A stretch of DNA of 64,000 nt from Eutreptiella sp. 'Long Island Sound 2002' (lineage: Eukaryota > Euglenozoa > Euglenophyceae > Eutreptiales > Eutreptiaceae), in NCBI GenBank assembly GCA_964036045.1, contig OZ038385.1:30386306-30450305 (forward strand), written 5' to 3'. The position numbers and the translations under genes are program-made. Of this stretch, positions 38,103-50,761 are shown one piece after another. Within the stretch, counting starts at the first letter, position 1. Every line of letters starts with the position of its first letter. The notes under the pieces were generated by a model. The model did no database searches. It saw nothing but the letters and a program-made list of their open reading frames with translations, and had not been told where the DNA came from.

Positions 38103-41075
38103 TGAAGCGGTACCCAGAACCCATGGCCCATGGCCCGGAGGCCTGTGAGCCGTCACACCCGTGCGGAAGCCGTTGACACCGGCTGTCAGCGGGATATCCC
38201 TGTTTTCTAATCCGCGGGATCTGGAATCCGATCCTTAACCATTGAATCAATGTAGATTTACCATAACGTTATTGTCGTAGGCGATTCTTGTTCGGAAATC
38301 GGTGAAACACCCGATTTCTACCGCGATTCCCAACTGTCGTGAAATCGCCGCAGTCGCGCCGCCTGTCGTCGCCTGTTCCGTGGAAGTGCATTACATTATT
38401 CTGTAATACGATTTCTCTTGAAGTTAAGACTGAAACAGTATTCGAGTGATCCGCAATTTTTTCCTTGAGATAACGGATCGCGTCCCAGATTTTTCCCAGA
38501 AAATCTGGGCAGCCGAAGGCGCTTTGAACCCCCAAGTGGAATAACAAGGGTTACGAGCGTTCAAGCGCCCAAGGACGAACTAACGTGCCTCATAGGCACT
38601 GTGTATGAGGTTTTGCCCCCCATGGGCATAGGATGAGGCCAGAGGATCCCAACTCAATAGGCCCAAAGGGTTATTTATTTTGAGTGTTCTCCAAGAAGTG
38701 CACTTTTTCACGTACTTGGCGTCCAAGTACGTGTAGAGGTATGTTGAGTTGGCGTTTGTCCCACCCTTGCTTGCCCCTACATCCAGGGCATATCACTTGT
38801 CTTCCCCGGATAGTGCATATATGATCTCCATATATATATAGGCAACATATTTTGCGCGCATGCTAAAGTTCGGCTTTCCGAAAGGAGGTCGATTTTCGAC
38901 CAAAGCACTTGCATGCGTGTTAAGGGACCAAAGTTACATTAGAATATAGGCATAGTTTGATTCTAGGCCACTAGGCTTGGTGTAGAAGGCGCGGGTAGGG
39001 TTGTATGCCATATTTGGTGTCATATCGTGTGCCCATTTGGCGGGTGCACCATTCCGAGACTAACCCGCCAATGGACCCCATATCGCAGGAGGCTCTTCAT
39101 TGTACTCCCAACCAACACTCGCAAGCCTAACCTTCGTGAAGGGACGCTTGTGGAGCGCTCCCGAAGCGATGCGTTGCGAGCAAGGTGTGTTTTTTGCAAT
39201 ATTCCATTTTTGCATGTGCCCGCTTGGGAGGCAGCGCGCGCGACCTTCCAAAGCGCCCCAAGTGGAGCACATAGGTGGAATCGGAGGTCATTGGTGTCAA
39301 GTCATTGTGTTTGGAAGGATTGGTCGATTAATCAATCCAAGCCGAAGATATTATAATATATTTGTGCGCCTTTCAAGGCACTTTTGGGTGTTTTTTCGCC
39401 AATATTGCTGTTTATTGCCCGTCATGATGTCAAGTGGCGACCGTGTATGTCAACGTTGCGCTCAATTGACATCATGACCTAAGTATGTTTTGGAGGTACA
39501 TACTTCGGTGCCCAACATATCTTGGACCCGGCGAATAACTCACCTTGGGCTTGGCATACCGTGGCCGCCATGTTGGCGATTTGGGACTATCCCGAATCAT
39601 GGGCTCACTTGGCGACCCTGCCATTCCCAAAACCGGAGGAATTGGGCGACGCCCAAAAGATATGTTGGACACATATGACTTGATACCAATCCTGTGGCAC
39701 ACTTTGGTCCAAATCGGGCATGTGCCTCATTTGCCCAGACCATGAGTGTGCGCGTTTTCGGCCATTTTGAGCAATTTTCCACATTTTTTGCCCGCCGTGC
39801 ACCATGTTCAGCCACCTCGTGCACGCCAGGCTCATGGACCAATGGACCATATATGACATGGGTGTTATGGACATTGGTCCCCATGGTTCACACACCACGT
39901 GGGCGAGGCGGAGCAACCTTCGTTAAGGTGCTAGCCCAAAGTGAGTGTGGACAATTTTGCCATTTTGGCATTTGTGGACCCAATTTGGGTTTGTCACCAC
40001 GCCGAGTGGCATAGAGATCTTTGAGAGCCAAGGGCATGGGAGTCTCTGTTGGACTCCCGGTGGATTGCGTATGGAATGGCAGGTCCGATCTCCAAGCCGG
40101 CGTGGAGATATACTATTGGGAGCATGCCCGAATTTTGGCTCATTTCGAGCAGCCAAAATGACCCCCTTTCCGGACCCCAATTTCACCCCCCCACGGGGTC
40201 GATTGGCGGCCCCATATCTCCATGCCCATGATGAGCCTGGACCTAATTTTAAGTTGTACACTCAGATATGAGTCCCAGGTCCTGCCTCCTATCCTGTGTG
40301 CCATTGGCCTTGCCCTGGCCGGGCGAGCCACGCGTGAGAATGATGCCAATTTTGGTGATTTTGGCATCATGACCCCACTTGATGAACCTGTGGTGCCCTG
40401 ATGCCGGTACCTCAGAGGGAACCAGGTTGGGTGTAGCCTCCAGAGAGTTCATACTCGATTCGCATAGCGTCAGTTGCCTCGTCCCTACCTCTGGCGGGTC
40501 CGGAGGAGGGGTCAATTATGGAGGGTTTTGAGCTAACATCAGTTTGGGCTGAAACAGCCCATTTTCAGCTACCAACTCCTAGGGGATAATGGCGGAGCCA
40601 TATCTCTGGCCCAGAGAGGAGTTGGGACCTGCTGTTAAGGGAGCATGAGGAGCTACTGTTGGTTGGCCTTGGAGCTCCTTGGTTCCGAGGAACTCGCCTG
40701 TGGCTGGGCGGGACCCCCCCCCCCTTTTGGCAGGGTTTCAGGGTCCGGACTGCGCAGGGCATGGGTTGTGTTTGAGCCCCCGCCCCCATCAGCCACTGAG
40801 AGGGTCGGACCTGGGATTGGGATATGAGTTGGGACTGAGTGTCTATTGTCCTGTGATGCACTTACCCCAGTCCAGTCTTAACCCCATGTGTACATATCCT
40901 GATGTGTTGCTGTACATACTTTTGTTCCCTTGTTTCAGAGTGGCAAGGATCCTGAAACGCTTTGTCACATGACACGAGTGTATTGATGCCCCTGTGAGCG
41001 CAGTGCTTTGCCTGCCTGCTTGCTTGTGCGTGTCACCGCAGCGTCCCGTGGCCAGGCCCCCCACGGGAACGCGTC
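38103..41075 (+). repeat. 5' LTR of element C
   Basis: Begins TGAAGCGGTACCCAGAACCC and ends CGCGTCA like the LTRs of B. The first 900 bases differ strongly from B, while from about 39000 onward similarity is high. The conserved inverted repeat is at 39421-39478. The mosaic pattern suggests a subfamily or recombination between LTR types. Confidence 0.82.
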
Positions 41076-41430
41076 AAAAGCGTTTCACCGCCGCGGGGTT
41101 ACCCATCCCTCGCGTGCCACTCGGGGCCACAAACCCCGAGCAGCGCGGCGCAGCAGCTCGCAGCTCGCAGCTCGCAGCGCAGCGCAGCGGTCCGCAGCGC
41201 CGCCCAGAGCATCGCCCTGAGCGACCACGGAAGCGCCGCGACCGTGAAGGAGGTGGACTGACCAGGACTCCCTCATCAGCGAGTCCTATCGGCCGACCAG
41301 CAAGGCCGGACACCCAGTCGCGTCAACCACTTCCACAACCACCTGCCGACCAGCACTGGCCGCACTCCCAGTCCAGTGCTACATCAGCCACCTCAACAAC
41401 CACCCCAGGACCACTCCATCGAGAGCACTG
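41076..41430 (+). other. Leader of element C
   Basis: Close to the leader of B but shorter, with the same AAAGCGTTTCA start and a shorter CGCAGC tract. Confidence 0.65.
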
Positions 41431-44400
41431 ATGGTGAACTGGGACGAGGCGGGCAAGACCTGGCCGCAGCCCCACCCCCATGCGGCGCGCCTACTGCGTG
41501 GGTTGCTGTGGGGGCAGCAGTACTGTCACAGCAATCCCCAGTGCGAAGGCGGCATGCCCGGGAGCTTCGAGCTCCGCGAGGACATGGGCGAGGACCGCCT
41601 GCGGGGAGTGGAGGAGTGGCTGCGGGCAGAAGGGTATGAGTACCGCTTCCGCCGCAAGCGCTGGAGGACCTGGACCCGCCCGGACAGGCCCGGCGAAGGG
41701 CTGCGCCCCGACGGGATTGAGGAGGACGAGAAGCCCAAAAGAGTACCCGTCGGGCGCCCTGATCAATGTCTCCATGTGGGACATGATCGAGAAGGGGTTC
41801 CCGGCGCTAGGGAACGAGCGCAGGCTGCAGGGCAGCAGCAGCAGCGCGTCTCCTGGGAAGGAGAAGCGTTCCGCCGGGGACAGGAGGCAGGACAGAAAGT
41901 TGCGGGAGTACCAGGAGTCCCTGGCCGCTGAAGCCGCCCAAGGCGCCAGGGGCGGAACCCCAGCCCACAGTCCCCAACAGGCCAATGGCGGTCACCACCC
42001 CGGCCACACCACCCTTGGCGACCACCTCCAAGTCGCCAAGCAGACCAAGGCCAAGCCCCGTCTGCTGCTCCTGAGAAAGTCAGGCCCCAGCAGCGACGTG
42101 GAGTTGGCCCACCGCGGGAGGATGCCGGCCGACCAGGCCAGCTCCAGCAGCAGCGTCGCTCCCGACCAAAGGGACGTGGCGCCCGCCTGTGAGCGCGCCT
42201 GTGGGGTGCCCTGCAACCTTCGGGTTGCGCGGCAACGGGCCACGCAGCACAACACTGCCATGGAGGGCGCCGTCGGCATCGCCCAGCAGGAGGCTGCGGA
42301 GTGACCGCATGGCATGGCCATCCACGCCTCGACCGTGGCGGCCATTGCGGCCGGACTCACGGCCGTAGCCGCCCATGGGTCAGCGACTGCCCAGGTCAAC
42401 GGTGAGGTGGCGGCAGCCGACGAAGAAGCCCGCCTGACGCAGGAGGCCATTGCCTGCAAGGAGGCCGGAGTGAGGGCGCTGGAAGAGGCGCTGGCCCAAG
42501 AGAGGGCAAAGAAGGAGGCGGAGGAAAGGGCCCACGCTGAAGCGACGGCTAAGGCCCAGGCGGACGCCGCCAAGAAGGACGCCATCGAGGCCGCGCGACG
42601 GAAGGTCGCTGAGGAGAGGGCCAAGACGGAGGCGGAGTTGGCGGCGTTGGAAGCGGAGAAGGCTCGGCTGCAGCAAGCCCGGGAAGCCGAAGCGGCTCGT
42701 GCCCGGGAGGAAGCCGAAGGGCGAGCTGCTGCAGCCACCGCCGCCGCAATGGAGGAGGCAGAGGCCAAACTCCGCCGCGAGACTCCCCCGGGAGGATCGC
42801 GAGTGGAGACCCTTCGAAAGCTTTTCGAAGGGGACGCCTCCTCCAAGATGACGCTGGACGAGGTCGACACAGGCAGCAGTGGGAGCAGTGGCCCCACCGC
42901 CTACCGACGGAGGAAGGGTAAGGGGAAGACACCCGAGAGGCCACGGAGGCCAGCGGGCGGACACCCCCACGACAGTGACCCCTTCTTCAGCGCCAGCGAC
43001 GGGGATGAACGAGGCCGCCGACATCGCCGAGGAGTGGCTGGCGAAAGAGGCGGAGACGTCCCCATGGAGCCAGAAGGTGAGGATGAGGATCCCCCTCCTC
43101 CCTACCGGAGCCAGGAGTCTTCCGAGACCGAGACGCCTAGGTAGGGCGACATGGACGAGGATGATGACATGGACTTCCACTACACGAAGAAGCCCCCATC
43201 CTCGGACCCACCGAGGCGACCTGGTGGAGACCCACCGGGACCCCCTGGCTGAGGACCATCAGGACCCCCTGGAGGACGCCCACCAGGTGGACCCCCCGGA
43301 GGCGGACCCCCTGGCGGAGGAGGACCCCCTGGACCGGGCGGACCCGGCGGAGGCCCTCCTGGAGGACCCCCTGGGGACCCCAACGACCCAGCAGGGAACG
43401 GCGACCCGGATTCCACCTGGCGCTGAATTGTCTACCTCCGCAGGAGGGTCGGGTCCCTCGAGCGCGAGGTAGACACCGGCAAGGGCGAGATGACTCGCAT
43501 CGCCAGGGTCGCCGCGCGCGCTCAGAAGGAGCTGGACATCGCCAAGATCGAGATGGTCAAGAGCGCCCAGGTCGCCACTGCCACCCAGAAGCTGCTGGAC
43601 ATCACCAGGGGCGGGACCAGGTCGCTGAACAAGGTCATCAGCGGCCTGCAGCAGAAGCTGGACGCGCTGGAAGCCCGTGGCAGCGTCGGCAGCGACCACC
43701 CACCCCTGGAGTCTGGCTCGTCGGACGATGGCTGGGGACCCGGACCAGGTCCAGGCAGACCCCACGCCCCCGGCAGAGCCCCCAGGAGTCGCCGCAGCGC
43801 CAGTGTCACCTCTCTCAGCGCCCCCTCTCACCACAGGGCGGGCCGCCGCAACGAGCGCGTGCCGCACGGCAGTGGCAGTGAGGATTGGTGTGATGAGTGG
43901 CTCAGCACGGAGTACCACAACCGCTGTGCTCCACCGCGGACACCGGTACGCCCCCGACGCCCCGCACCAGCTCCGGAGCCAATCCCAATGGCTGGTGGAC
44001 GTTATGGTGGACTCAGGGATGAGGTCCCCAGAGGAGACGTGGAGTCGGATGTCGGCGGAGGTGAGGACCTTGATCTGGACCTGGAGGAGTTCGACATCAG
44101 CCCGCCGCGTGGTGTACGACGGGAGGCCGCTGAACGCAGCCGCCGGCGCCGTGATGAGGAGGCATACATGGAAGGTGTACGGCGTGAACATCTAGGTTCA
44201 GCGTACATGGAGAAACCGCGGCATAGCCACAGGAATTCCTTGGAGGAGATGGACGTGGCGGCCGTGGGAGTCCGTGGGCGAGGCCGATGGGAACCTCGGT
44301 CGACCTCGCGGCCGGCGTTCATGGTCTCTAAGGCCGCGGATGCCGCCGTGTGGGAAGACTTGAAGGACATCAAGCCCCCCATGTACCACGGCAACCCCCT

Positions 44401-45349
44401 CAACCTCGACCGCTTCTTGGAGAAGCTGGTCGATTGGGGGGTGACCGTCACTGAAGACATGGATCCCGCAGATGCGGAGAAATATGTCTTCAGACGGTTC
44501 AGGTACCGCCTGCCGGAAGTGCTCCAAGAGCTATACTTCGTGGCAACCAAGGAGGGGAAGATGAAGACCCTCAAGGAAGCCAAGAAGTGGCTCAACGAGC
44601 AGGAGCGGGTGGACGCTCCGCAGGTGGCTGCCAAGCGGTGGAAGTCCATCAAGCTTCAGCATGATGGACGGGAGATCCACCTACGAGATTGGCGAGACTT
44701 CCGAGGGCAATACACCCTCTTCCGCCGCAACGTGGAGGATTGGAACGAGGGTGACGAGCACGCTCGCCTGCTCTCCATGCTGCCGGAAGCATGGATCAAG
44801 AGAGTCACCAAGGGGGAAGCCAAGAGGGCCAAGTCCAACCACACGGTCAAGATGATGCTCCCCAAAGAGTATCATACGAACGTGGTGGCTTGGACGAGGA
44901 AGAACGTCGCCCGGGATGTCAAACGGCACTCCCGCCGGAACGCTCTCCTCATCACCGTCTCGGGCGATCGCGAGAAGACCGCGATGGGGCGCCTTGACGA
45001 GTGTGACGTGAGCGGCCAGATCATCCGTCTGCAGGCCATCCCGGCGCGGATGAGCTGCGACGAGATCCTGGAGTGGGTTGGAGAGGAGGTGCTCAAGGAG
45101 TACCGGAACCTCCACCACACCCGCGGGTTGAGGCCCGGCGACCGCGACGTCAACTACGTTGGCGAGGGGCCTGGCGGGGATGCTGCCATGGACCCAGCGG
45201 GAGCCGACGGCGATGAGACTCTCGTCGACAATGACAACGACGATGAGCCCGCCGAGATGGCCGTTTGTGCCTTCGTGGCCCACAACGGCGCAGGGAACAA
45301 CCGGGGAAGCTGGAAGCCCCTGCAGCCGGGTTGGAAGAAGAAGGAGAAG
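41431..45349 (+). pseudogene. gag: Gag of element C, interrupted
   Basis: ATG 41431 (MVNWDEAGKTW) matches the B start. The frame shifts near 41745, meets TGA at 42302 and TAG at 43142, then is open from about 43490 to the D insertion. It shows the same order as B: Trp/Arg-rich head, Ala/Glu/Lys coiled coil, PPGG tract, helical segment and Gag core. The helical segment contains about 30 extra residues (KIEMVKSAQVATATQKLL) that B lacks. C lacks the 1.78-kb insertion seen in B, which fixes the insertion boundaries there. Confidence 0.82.
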
Positions 45350-45390
45350 CACCTATGATTTTAGCAGCTGTTTTTTCCCAAAATTCAAAA
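45350..45390 (+). repeat. Left terminal inverted repeat of D
   Basis: 41 bp, from CACCTATGA to TTCAAAA, the exact reverse complement of 55374-55414. Similarity stops immediately inside. Confidence 0.93.
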
Positions 45391-45785
45391 TCATGCATTT
45401 TCAGAACCGCGATATCAAACTGTACACAGTAGTACTGTTGTTTTTATGTTTTCTCAAATTTTTATTAAAATTATGCTGTCGCTGAAGCTGGAGCCGCAGA
45501 TAAACTGTCAGCAACTGCCGCGTACGCGAGTTTCAGATTCCCGACCGCCGTGCGCAATAGAAAATCGCCAAAAAGTCCACTTTTTTTCGCAGTTGGCAGC
45601 AAAGTAAAGGCATGAGCGTGTTCCCGAGATAAATACCTTGCTGCTGACCTAAAAAAATCCAGATTGGCAGGCACAGATTTGGAGAAATTCACGCTTCTCT
45701 ACCCAAAAACCACTTTTTTACATGGTTTTAGGGTCTATGGAGGCCATATAGAGGGCCTTACAGGGCTGTAAGAGGTGGTATAGAG
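45391..45785. other. Left subterminal region of D
   Basis: Nearly 400 bases without an open frame worth naming, between the inverted repeat and the satellite. It is AT-rich, with several T runs. Confidence 0.5.
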
Positions 45786-47335
45786 GTGATATATGAACAA
45801 ATTGTCATCACCATTGGTAGAAGCCTACATGACAAGCGATGTTTTGCCTTTATTCTAGGCTATTCATCCCTTTCTCATGCACCATGGGGCCCAATATCCA
45901 TATGGTTCATAGGTAGGGTTTTGATCACCTATCACCGTCCACACACATGTTTGGGGCTTGGGTGGGTATTGTATGCATTTGAATGATAAGAACTACATGA
46001 AATATGATAGTATGTGCATAAGAATGGGATGAAAGATGAACATTTGAGGTGTTTTTGGCCCTATTCTGCACCTTTTGTGGTCCATTTCCATATGGTTCAT
46101 AGGTAGGCTTTTGCGTGCCTATCACCGTACACACACATGTTTGGGTCTTAGGTTGTTATTGTAAGCGTTTGTATGATAGGTCCTACATATAATATGATAG
46201 TATGTGCGTAAGAATGGGATGAACGATGAACATTTGAGGTCCACACACATGTTTGGGGCTTGGGTTGGTGTTGTATGCATTTGAATGATAATAACGACAT
46301 AAAATATGATAGTATGTGCATACGAATGGGATGAACAATGTAGTTTTGAGGTGTTTTTGGCCCTTTTTTGCACCTTTTGCGCTCCATATCCATATGGTTC
46401 ATATGTAGGGTTTTGATCACCTATCACCGTCCACACACATGTTTGGGGCTTGGGTTGGTATTGTATGCATTTGAATGATAAGAACTACATAAAATATGAT
46501 AGTATGTGCATAAGAATGGGATGAACGATGTAGATTTGAGGTGTTTTTGGCCCGTTTTTGCACCTTTTGCGCTCCATATCCATATGGTTCATAGGTAGGG
46601 TTTTGATCACCTATCACCGTCCACACACATGTTTGGGGCATAGGATGGTATTGTAAGCATTTGAATGCTGGGTAAGAAATAAAATATGATACTACGGGCA
46701 CAAGCATGGGATGAACAATGTAGTTTTGAGGTGTTTTTGGCCCGTTTTTGCACCATTTGTGCTCCATATCCATATGGTTCATAGGTAGGGTTTTGATCAC
46801 CTATCACCGTCCACACACATGTTTGGGGCTTGGGTTGGTATTGTATGCATTTGAATGATAAGAACTACATAAAATATGATACTATGTGCATAAGAATGGG
46901 ATGAAAGATGAACATTTGAGGTGTTTTTGGCCCTATTTTGCACCGTTTGTGGTCCATTTCCATATGGGTCATAGATGGGCTTTTGCGTGCCTATCACCGT
47001 ACACACACATGTTTGGGGCTTAGGTTGTTATTGTAAGCATTTGTATGATAGGTCCTACATATAATATGATAGTATGTGCATAAGAATGGGATGAACGATG
47101 AAGATTTGAGGTGTTTTTGGCCCTATTTTGCACCGTTTGTGATCCAATATCCATATGGTTCATAGGTAGGCTTGGAACTATTTGAGCCATTTGAGAATTT
47201 TCTTTCTCCGTGTGTCATCGTTGTACATAAAATATGATACTATGTGCATAAGAATGGGATGAGCGATGAACATTTCAGGTGTTTTTGGCCCTATTTTGCA
47301 CCGTTTGTGGTCCATTTCCATATGGTTCATACGTA
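45786..47335. repeat. 190-bp satellite in the left part of D
   Basis: The word ACACACATGTTTGG recurs at 45941, 46131, 46243, 46433, 46623, 46813 and 47003. Six of the seven starts fit a 190-bp period and one unit is shortened to 112. Two unit types alternate, TTTTGATCACCTATCACCGTCC and CTTTTGCGTGCCTATCACCGTA. The last units are interrupted. A subterminal array of this kind is typical of large cut-and-paste transposons that use repeats as transposase-binding sites. Confidence 0.85.
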
Positions 47336-47515
47336 AGCAACGATTGTCTTACTGCCTTCAAGCCCTTGTTGCGTGCTTTTTGTGTGTATTATGCCTTCCT
47401 AGGTAGGGTGAGCAAAGGGTGAAAAGATAGTGAACTAAGGGTGAACGAATGGTCATGGGAGCATGCATGGCGACAAAATGTGATTTCCCTTTGGTACAAC
47501 CCACAGGGCTAAGCA
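47336..47515 (+). promoter_or_regulatory. Presumed 5' region of the D transposase gene
   Basis: 180 bases between the satellite and the first ATG. No clear TATA box; the promoter must lie here or within the satellite. Inference only. Confidence 0.3.
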
Positions 47516-48403
47516 ATGGCTCCTTCCAAGAAGAAAAAGGTTGTGATTCCAAAGCCTGACATGCCAGCCTTGGTGCCTGCCGATTGTCATGTAGGCAAGG
47601 GGGACGTGGAAGATGGGGCGGAACAAGGAGAAGGCGGAGCATGGGAAAATTGCGAAAGTTTGGACCCGGAGCTAGAAAGGCTCCTTGCAGGGCATTGTGT
47701 TAAGGAAGACCAAAGTGTTGAAGTCGGGACCTTCAATTACATCAAATGTGGCATGTCCACCAATGTGCAAACCGGTGAAAAGCGGGTCTTGTTTTGGTAC
47801 CGAATGCTGATTATACCGAAAAAAATACCGGAACCAAACAAGAACGACCTATGCATGAGGTTCCCAAATAATTACTTCTATTGGTTCAAACGCGCTGACG
47901 TCTTCCCAACCCTTCCTCTTGGATTGCCTGCCTTCTTCAACGATGGGTGTGACGTCCCGAGTGATGAAACATCCGACTACGGCGAGGCACCTTCTGATGA
48001 GAGCTCGGAACATGAAAGTAGTGATGATGAGGACGATGGTGACGATGGCGACAACTCGGAGGATGGCGCAAGTGGCACACCCAAAGCCAAAAAGGAAAAG
48101 AACAAGAAAACTAAACCAAAGCCCCCAAAGTTGAGGAAGTATACCAAAAAGAGTAGGTCACCCGATGTGTCTGAGGAAGCGTTGGCATCAAGAATAGCCG
48201 AAGCAACTGAGCATATGACGCGTATGGAGCTGTTTAAGCAGGCAAGTGCTTACTCAAAACATTATTTGATCAAACTCTGCGAGAACCTGTGTGTTAGCGG
48301 TATGAGTTCCAAAACGATACCAGAGATTCTTCGAGCGCTTGAGGACAGAAGTAAGACTGGAGGCTTCACAATCCAAAAGCTGTTTCCACCGCACAAACCG
48401 CAA
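47516..48403 (+). CDS. Transposon D gene 1, exon 1 (acidic/basic N-terminal region)
   Basis: ATG 47516 (MAPSKKKKVVIPKP) opens 296 codons to a phase-0 donor CAA|GTGAGC at 48403/48404. Contents: a Lys-rich start, a globular part with NYIKCGMSTNVQTGEKRVLFWYRM and NNYFYWFKRADVFP, an Asp/Glu/Ser run, a Lys-rich stretch (KKEKNKKTKPKPPKL), then a helical domain (RIAEATEHMTRMELFKQ to ALEDRS). No family is recognised. The open frame runs on to 48499, but splicing at 48403 lets all following exons join in phase 0. The charged tracts suggest a nuclear, DNA-binding protein. Confidence 0.7.
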
Positions 48404-48678
48404 GTGAGCTTCAAACCCATGGACATATCAATGAGCAGCATTCGACAGGCATCTATTGCTGTTCAATGCTTGTTGATGTTGTTGCTTGCGGTGCATTAAA
48501 TGTTTGTGACTCACACATAGACCATCACCCCACCGCATGGGTGGCACAACCGGTGCATATCGCTGGCTGGGATTTGGGCCGGTGGGACACGCTTCATAGG
48601 CCAACAGTTCGGTGCTTTGTGTAACTTCGTGCCACTCAGGTTGAGAGGCCCAGAAAGGCAGAGAACCCATGTCCCCAG

Positions 48679-50110
48679 GAGCGCACGGAACGAGAGGAGG
48701 CGGAGAGGCGAGACAGAGCAGAAGAGGACAGAAAAAAGGCGGAGGCAGCGCACCGACCGAAGCAAGCGGATGAGGAGCAACAGCAGAAGGTAACGTTCCA
48801 AAGTTGTGCAGTTAGGGTCTTTCAATTCTGTGCATGCATATCGCGTTAATTTCTCTCCGACCGACCGAGATGGGATTTTGATTTTTGCATGTCCCCAGGA
48901 GCGCACCGAACCAGAGGAAGCGGAGACGCGAGACGGAGCACAAGAGGACATAAAAAAGGCGGAGGCGGCAAAGCGTCAAAAGCAAGCGGATGAGGAGCAA
49001 GAGCAAACGGTAACCTTCCAGGAGCGCACACGGAATTCTGCAGTTACGCTCTCACGATTCTGTGCATACGTATCGTGTTCATTTCTTTCCAATTTACGGA
49101 GATCAGATTTTGATTTTTGCATGTCCCCAGGAGCGCACCGAACGAGAGGAGGCGGACAGAAACAAGGCGGAGGCGGCAGAGCGTCAAAAGCAAGTGGATG
49201 AGGAGCAACAGCAAAAGGTAACCATGCAAATTTCTGCACTACCGCTCTCTCTATTCTGTGCATACGTATCGTGTTCATTTCTTTCCAATTGACGGAGATG
49301 GGATTTTGTTTTTTGCATGTCGCCAGGAGCGCACCGAACGAGAGGAGGCGGACAGAAAGAAGGCGGAGGCGGCAGAGCGTCAAAAGCAAGTGGATGAGGA
49401 GCAACAGCAAAAGGTAACCATGCAAATTTCTGCAGTACCGCTCTCTCTATTCTGTGCATACGTATCGTGTTCATTTCTTTCCAATTGACGGAGATCGGAT
49501 TTTGTTTTTTGCATGTCGCCAGGAGCGCACCGAACGAGAGGAGGCGGACAGAAAGAAGGCGGAGGCGGCAAAGCGTCAAAAGCAAGTGGATGAGGAGCAA
49601 CAGCAAAATGTAACCATGCAAATTTCTGCAGTACCGCTCTCTTGATTTTGTGCATACGTATGGTGTTCATTTCTTTCCAATCGACGGAGATCGGATTCTG
49701 TTTTTTGCATGTCGCCAGGAGCGCACCGAACGAGAGGAGGCAGACAGAAAGAAGGCGGAGGCGGCAAAGCGTCAAAAGCAAGTGGATGAGGAGCAACAGC
49801 AAAAGGTAACCATGCAAAGTTCTGCAGTAACGCTCTCTTGATTCTGTGCATACGTATCGAGTTCATTTCTTTCCAATTGACGGAGATAGGATTTTGTTTT
49901 TTGCATGTCCCCAGGAGCGCACCGAACGAGAGGAGGCGGACAGAAAGAAGGCGGAGGCGGCAAAGCGTCAAAAGCAAGGGGATGAGGAGCAACAGCAAAA
50001 GGTAACCATGCAAAGTTCTGCAGTAACGCTCTCTTGATTCTGTGCATACCTATCGTGTTCATTTCTTTCCAATTGACAGAGATAGGATTTAGATTTTTGC
50101 ATGTCCCCAG
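48679..50110 (+). repeat. Tandem exon/intron array in transposon D gene 1
   Basis: Seven repeated exons lie at 48679-48789, 48899-49009, 49131-49217, 49327-49413, 49523-49609, 49719-49805 and 49915-50001. The first two are 111 bases, the rest 87. Each begins GAGCGCAC, ends before GTAAC(C/G), and is followed by an intron of 109 bases (one is 121) ending in CCAG. All junctions are phase 0. The 87-base exon encodes 29 residues of the form ERTEREEADRKKAEAAKRQ followed by KQVDEEQQQK, a charged helix. Introns are as alike as exons, so the unit (196 bp) was multiplied as DNA. Confidence 0.85.
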
Positions 50111-50269
50111 GAGCGCACCGAACGGGAGGAAGCAGAGAAGCGACACGAGAACCGCCAAGCGCAAAACGTCAACACGGCATCAGAGCGCAAGATCGAAAGC
50201 GAGGGTCCCGACATTATCGCTCTTCCACCGCCTCCACCATTCAGCCGAAAGCAAACAGAGCCTCTCAAG
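50111..50269 (+). CDS. Transposon D gene 1, last array-type exon
   Basis: It starts like the repeated exons (ERTEREEAEKR) but then diverges for 53 codons in total, with a Pro run (LPPPPPF) and end EPLK before a GTTTTTG donor. The phase-0 end allows joining to the exon at 50741. The donor is weaker than GTAACC, so the exact end is uncertain. Confidence 0.55.
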
Positions 50270-50388
50270 GTTTTTGCATTCCTGTCACTGTACCCCTCAG
50301 CAAAATGTAGGATGATCTGCCTGTCCAACGGCCACCACATCAGCAACTCTTCAAAGCCTTGGCAACAGAGAACAGGATCCATGCGAGG

Positions 50389-50496
50389 TTTCATTGGCGT
50401 CAAAAAAGACGCAGAGCTGCGGGGTTCTGACAGCGTCATGCAGGCAGCCATGTGCTCTTGCGAGCTCCAAATACAGTGGCAGGGCGGTACTTGGGT
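50389..50496 (-). repeat. Antisense copy of transposase coding sequence in the intron of D
   Basis: This 108-bp stretch is the reverse complement of 51114-51221 within the DDE-like exon, with few mismatches. A transcript covering both could fold back into a long hairpin. Confidence 0.85.
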
Positions 50497-50761
50497 GCAG
50501 GCACCAATCAGCGTTGTAGCAACTCTTTCGCATACCCCGCCACGTTGCTGTAGGCTGTTTTTTGATTTTATTTTTCCTAAGATGCTAGAACCTTCCAGAC
50601 CGGCAGCCATGTGCTCTTGCGAGCTCCAAATACAATGGTAGGGCGGTACTTGGGTGCAGGCACCAATCAGCGTTGTAGCAACTATTTCGCATACCACTCC
50701 ACGTTGCTGTAGGCTGTTTTTTGATTCTCTTTTTCCTAAGATGGTAGAACCTTCCAGACCG
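50444..50761 (+). repeat. 159-bp tandem duplication at the start of the DDE-like exon
   Basis: Units at 50444-50602 and 50603-50761 share the antisense fragment, the pyrimidine-rich acceptor TTTTTCCTAAG and the following ATG(C/G)TAGAACCTTCC. The second copy leads into the long open exon. Confidence 0.8.

Noticed and set aside
46122-47006. Regular 190-bp repeats as a CRISPR array or a repeated protein
   Set aside because: Units are homogeneous along their whole length with no spacer pattern, and the short minus-strand frames are by-products of the period.
49184-50164. Minus-strand frames of about 145 codons across the exon array
   Set aside because: They repeat with the 196-bp unit and read through both exons and introns in antisense. 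The plus-strand exon model has consistent splice sites and phase.
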